64,000 bases of DNA from contig WWBZ02000022.1 in assembly GCA_011503125.2 (NCBI GenBank), positions 744,001-808,000 of the forward strand, read 5' to 3'. Both the position numbers and the translations under genes were made by a program. Below, one piece after another: positions 59,816 to 64,000 of the stretch. How positions within the stretch are numbered: position 1 is the first letter of the stretch; every line of letters begins with the position of its first letter. Origin of the DNA: Botryosphaeria dothidea. Its lineage: Eukaryota; Ascomycota; Dothideomycetes; Botryosphaeriales; Botryosphaeriaceae. Below the pieces are notes generated by a model. It did no database searches. It was not told the DNA's origin and saw nothing but the letters and a program-made list of their open reading frames with translations.

Positions 59816-60746
59816 ATGATGAAGAGCAGAGGATCTTTGGCAGCTCTGGCATTCGCTTTGAGCTTCTGCTGCCAGTCAGTAGCGGGGATCAACATGACGT
59901 ATTACAGCTCCGCGAAAGGGGTTGATCCTGCGTTTGGCAACTTTGTCGAGCAGTAAGTCTTCCTTCCCTATTTTCAAGAATGCCTTTAGAGATGTGTCTT
60001 TGCCGTACACTATCAATTCTTCTTCCACTTTATCTCCATCCTCAAACTCTGCCCTATCATACAAAGAAAACAAAAGCAATCACCTGGACAACATCCTTGG
60101 TCACAGTGACATACATAGTGTACATCTCTATCCAACACATGAATCCAGCTCCACATACCAACACTTGTCCTCCCAAAACACAACACCATCTCCAATGGCC
60201 ACCCGCTGACTTTCACAGGTTCTACACCGCCGCCGAAGGCAACACCACCACGACCGCAGACTTCGTAGCCTTCTTCAGCCCGAACGCCACCATTGCCATG
60301 GGCCCTGTGCAGAACTTCACCGGAGCAGACCAGATTGTGACGTTCAAAGAGACAATCTGCAGTGGAGACTGTGTGGTCAACTACGTATGTCTCGCTCTTC
60401 CCCCGCTTGTACTGATGATGACTGATGTATTTGCTGCAGCACTTCCCGAATGTGGCGACGGTGAGTGCGGAGACGGCCATCGACAAGACCTTTGCGGTCC
60501 AGGGGCTTGCGAAAGCGCATTATGTGAATGGGAGTTGCGGAGCCACGAGGTGAGTAGTTCTTTTCCGGGAAGATGTTCCGGTATTTTGGTTACGGATGCG
60601 CTAAGACGTTGTTAAGTTACGAGACGAGGTTCACCGTTTTGAAGGATGGGGTTTGGACAGCGCGTCTTTGTCCTGGAAGTGGTTCGTTGGCTGTTTTGGA
60701 CCTGGTGGCGCAAAGTGGTACCGGTGGGACGTGCGATGATTTCTGA
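59816..60746 (+). CDS. Secreted SnoaL/NTF2-like small protein
   Basis: Four exons (59816-59952, 60219-60384, 60440-60549, 60617-60746) give 180 residues. A signal peptide (LAALAFALSFCCQSVAG) leads a domain with FYTAAEGNTTTTADFVAFFS, GADQIVTFKETIC, HYVNGSCGATSYETRFTV and a final GGTCDDF; the alpha+beta order and length suggest the SnoaL-like/NTF2 fold. Several N-glycosylation sites and paired cysteines fit secretion. The first intron is 266 bp, four times longer than others in this window. Many fungal members have no known substrate; an enzyme or effector role is open. Confidence 0.7.
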
Positions 60747-61516
60747 ATAATCGGGACTTTTGTATGAACAGCCATCATGTATTTGCCATATACATTACAG
60801 CCCCATCGTGAAATGAGACCATTGGAGGGACATTTCTCAATCATCCGGCTCAATGAGCATGTCACAAGCCTCGGTGATGTCAATCTCTTGACCCTGCGAA
60901 GGGTCGCTCGGGGAGGTCGCAATGAAAACGTTCGATGCAGCATCCCTGAAGATGATCGAAGCATGCCTCCAGTCCCAATACTGTAAGGAGAAAGCCAGCA
61001 TCACGTCGTGAGTTTTTTCAATGAGCTCTTCAGAAATTAGAAACTTAACAATATCCGCAAAGGCCGCCGGTTCCTTATTGGATCAGGCTCAATCTCCTGT
61101 GGACAGAGATTCGTCTGCGGTTTCATGAGAAGCAGCATGACAGCTTTCGCTAAAAACTGTTCACATTCATACCTGGAGGTGCTTCTTCCAAATTCCCGTA
61201 GGGCCATTACCACAGGGTGGTTTTCCTCTTGGTCAAGCTCATTGGGGTCAACGCTATCCAACGCCAAGAGTGACCTGAATAGAATGAGGTAATCTTGAAG
61301 ATAAGGCTTTTTTAATTTATTCGGCCCACTTTCCAGAGCAGAGATGATAGTTGTGGTCAAGGGCGGACCATACTGTTCGTGTATTTTCAAGCTCACTTTG
61401 GGTGAGCCCAGCATGAGCTTTGCTGATTTTGTCTTCGCGTGACGAATGCATAGCATCCAGGGTGTATACCCTTCCGTATTTTTGACATTGATATCGATGT
61501 TTGGAAAATTCAACAG

Positions 61517-61825
61517 TGTTACGGCGCAGCCTCCACAGGTTGAGGAAGTTAGGGATCAGCCCCGCCGGAACGACAGAAGTCGGGGTCATAGAGATCCGAG
61601 GTCACGTGACCTCGCGCTTAACCGGACCCACCCGCTCAGACAGCCTTGGCAGTCTGAGCAGATCCAACTCACTGAGCCATCCTGCTCAGTCACAACACCC
61701 TACTCAGAAGACCGAATGCCATTGAGCGTAACCCACTTACTGAGCATACAGATTGTAGATACTCTCCTACGTGTATATAAAACACACTCCTTAGATAGCT
61801 TTGACCTTCGTGGTCAACTTCAACA
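61517..61825 (+). mobile_element. Solo-LTR-like insertion (309 bp) inside the NACHT-ankyrin pseudogene
   Basis: The element starts TGTTACGG and ends TTCAACA, giving TG...CA ends with TGTT/AACA inverted termini. It is flanked by ACAG (61513-61516) and ATAG (61826-61829), an imperfect 4-bp target duplication. A TATATAA box lies at 61774-61780. Removing element plus one duplication (313 bp) brings the two flanking ankyrin segments into one frame and restores the spacing of a normal ankyrin unit. No internal retrotransposon genes are present, so a solo LTR (or small LTR-derived element) is the simplest reading. Strand is by TATA orientation. Confidence 0.65.
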
Positions 61826-63444
61826 ATAGAATTTGGACTCTATTGGTAACAAGGCCTTCGCACGCAGTGCTCAGTCTTCAGTCGGCTACTCGTTCCTCGC
61901 GTACCTCTTCTTGTACCAACTCAAAGAAAACCCTTCGACAGGTTTCCACCCTCTTTGGTGTTTGGATCCTTAGAGGCAGAGGCCTGCTCGTTACAAACAG
62001 TTGCTCAATCAGCTCGACATCCTCCCAGACTAGTGCCGCATGAAGAGGTGTTCCGTCATGCTTGACATCTATACCGCCCAGTTGAAGAAGCATTCGTGCA
62101 GTATGTTGGTCTTCATAAGTTGCGGTCTGAATTGGCGCCTCGCCTTCAGCATTTTTCTTATTGACATCGATTATCAGTCCTTCCAACATACGGACTAGAA
62201 TTATATTGTCCACTTTGATGGCAAGAGGAAATGATTCTTGGGCTTTCTCAGGGGACAACTTCAAACGAATGGCGTCCTGACTCAACAAAGCCCGGACGAC
62301 TTCCTCGTGCTGATTCAAACTGGCCAGCAGCAGCGCTGTCTGTCCTCTCCCGTCTTCAATTTCTGTCATCACATCCTGACGGGCCAGAATCATCCTCACC
62401 AATTCGATATGACCATGTCTCGAAGCGTTGTGAATTACGGCTTCTTTTGGAATGCCAGGATATTGTGTAGAGCATATTGAGATTAACCCGGCGGGAGCGG
62501 AGCAATTCTTCGACGGTCAATCTTTGGGTAAATGAGAACGAGTGACAGGTCGGACCTTTTGGACTCCATTTGGGGCCTTATGGTGAAATGTCGGACATCT
62601 GTGTATTTTTTGGTCCTATACACACCTGCAGCTCAATCAACTCCTTCTGCCGGAACCCTTCGTTTTCTCTCATTTCCAGAGCATATGTCAGTGGGGTGTC
62701 ATCCCAAGAGTCCCTGAGGTTTGGATCGATTGAGTCTAAATCCAGCAGCAATTGCACGGTCTGGTTTCCACCGGTCCTTACTACGTAGTGTAGTGGTGTT
62801 CTCCGATGGATATCACGTTGGTTGAGATCGACCGGGGGCGTCCTAAATAGGGTTTCATTCCGACAGGAAGTCTGAACGTTGCCAAATCCGGGCTTCCAGT
62901 CGTGTTTCCGACTCGTTTCCTCTGATGGACGGTATATGAGATTTCAGAGCGTAGTCTGCAGCCCAAGGCCACAGATAAAATGCAAAAAGCTTGGTGAGCG
63001 ATGCTCTAGGCTCCGAAGAGAAAGAATCTCATCAAGCTTTGCATAATCTGCGAAGACTCTCTCATTTTCTGGCCAGGAAAAAAGGTCGAGAAGGTCTGGC
63101 TGGTCAAAACTATCTGCTTCTAGGTTTCGCAGGTGTAACGGCAAGTACTGAAGGCAGTATTTCAGCATTGGTAGAGCGTTAGTAACGATGGGAAGTTGTG
63201 AAGGCCGCTGATAGGCTGCCTCTCTAACTTCTTCCATCAGTGCATACCGAATACATGACCGTGAAAGCACAAAATTGCTCGATATACTTGAAGAATGTGG
63301 GAGCCCAGTCGAGCCAATACCGCAGAGCCAAGTATCCCGGAAGAAATCCAGGACCGATTGGTGTATGAGCTGAACCTTAATGTTTTCCCAAGTTCGGGTC
63401 CGGGTGCAACTTGAGTGTATGGAATCATCAGACCCACGTATCTC

Positions 63445-63549
63445 GGATCCAGATTCCTCAGATTCGTACTCCTCAAATGTATACCCCTTAAATGCATACT
63501 CATTGAGTATATAATCTACGGTTACATAATCCTCGGGTACATACTCCTC
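63445..63549 (-). repeat. 15-bp minisatellite coding a pentapeptide repeat
   Basis: Seven consecutive five-residue units read EEYVP, EDYVT, VDYIL, NEYAF, KGYTF, EEYES, EESGS: position 3 is tyrosine in six of seven and position 2 is acidic in most. The DNA units are 15 bp and diverged. They sit between the helical post-NACHT region and the ankyrin repeats of the pseudogene. Confidence 0.75.
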
Positions 63550-64000
63550 GGGTGTAAAGTCCACATTGGCGGGAATGGAATCCTCAATCAACTTTGCTTC
63601 AGCTAGACCACGGCTGAGGGCTTTGATCGTTTCAACGACGTCGTCCAAATCTTCGCGGTATTCTTCAGACTTCCTGAATTGTTCGATTGACGTGACATTC
63701 CTGTCAGGATCCATCGCCAAGGCATGCTGTATTTCCAGGACAGTCAGAGGCCGTACTGCAAAGCAGATCCATCGAAAAAGCCGGACAGTTTGTGCATGGC
63801 TGTACGATATTGGACTGCAGAGTAGACTATCGTACAAGTCATACAGGTCCTGTGGTAATTCTCCAATCTTTCTCCGTAACATCTGGATCGAAGCTCCGTC
63901 TGCATCCATATCTAAAGCAAGCGAGCATACGAGAATGACCCACTGGAAAACACCGTTAGATCTGCGGACAATTTCCCTTTCCAGAACCTGTCATTTTGTT

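Larger units (their letters stand above)
61037..64000 (-). pseudogene. Broken NACHT-ankyrin (NLR-type) gene, running off the right edge
   Basis: Reading leftwards from 64000, the frame shows the post-NACHT motif EIVRRSNGVFQWVILVC and LRRKIGELPQDLYDLYDSLL, a helical region with LIHQSVLDFFRDT, then ankyrin repeats. It is broken by a TGA at 62946-62944 (frame continues after it), a probable frameshift or lost intron between about 62400 and 62530, a TGA at 61880-61878, and a 309-bp LTR-like insertion at 61517-61825. Ankyrin units include HIELVRMILARQD, GQTALLLASLNQHEEVVRALL, GTPLHAALVWEDVELIEQLF and, beyond the insertion, NFPNIDINVKNTEGYTPW. Such proteins are NLR-like regulators of non-self recognition. 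The NACHT core lies outside the window. A short intron could remove the first stop, but several lesions together favour decay. Confidence 0.75.

Overview
The window is a gene-dense stretch of nuclear DNA from a filamentous ascomycete (Pezizomycotina; a Dothideomycete would fit, but I cannot prove the class). The signs are short GT-AG introns of about 45-80 bp, many with CTAAC-like branch sites, on both strands; typical fungal families (Zn2Cys6 regulator, fungal rhodopsin-domain protein, GH76 DFG5 mannanase, MAO-N amine oxidase, NACHT-ankyrin proteins); and no bacterial-style operons, tRNAs or rRNAs. I rebuilt most gene models by hand. For nearly all multi-exon genes the exon lengths add up to a whole number of codons, which supports the splice sites.

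Layout. 1-10 kb: a truncated rhodopsin-domain membrane protein, two small membrane proteins, a Zn2Cys6 transcription factor and a MAO-N type amine oxidase, all on the minus strand. 10-24 kb: Rad4/XPC, a RING protein, URA5 divergent from NOG1, a LysM protein and a small secreted cell-wall-like protein. 25-37 kb: a multi-pass membrane protein, reticulon RTN1, and two short-chain dehydrogenases flanking the tRNA m5C methyltransferase TRM4. 37-46 kb: a decayed NACHT fragment, a GPI-type GH76 mannanase, the splicing factor RBM25 homologue (RRM plus PWI), mitochondrial bS21 (MRP21) and an unnamed conserved protein. 48-58 kb: an unnamed protein, ADA2 divergent from the AGC kinase SCH9, and glucose-6-phosphate isomerase. 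58-64 kb: a secretory-pathway membrane protein, a secreted SnoaL-like protein, and a broken NACHT-ankyrin gene that runs off the right edge.

Most genes are housekeeping and unrelated in function. Several share divergent promoter regions (URA5/NOG1, SDR/TRM4, RBM25/MRP21, ADA2/SCH9, MAO-N/RAD4). The non-housekeeping interest lies in two NLR-type (NACHT) loci, both pseudogenised. The right-hand one carries two in-frame stops, a frameshift, a 15-bp minisatellite encoding a pentapeptide repeat, and a 309-bp solo-LTR-like insertion with TG...CA ends and a 4-bp imperfect target duplication. I found no convincing new multi-gene system. The strongest leads are the NLR graveyard with its LTR, two short dispersed motifs that occur more than once, and a few unnamed conserved proteins.
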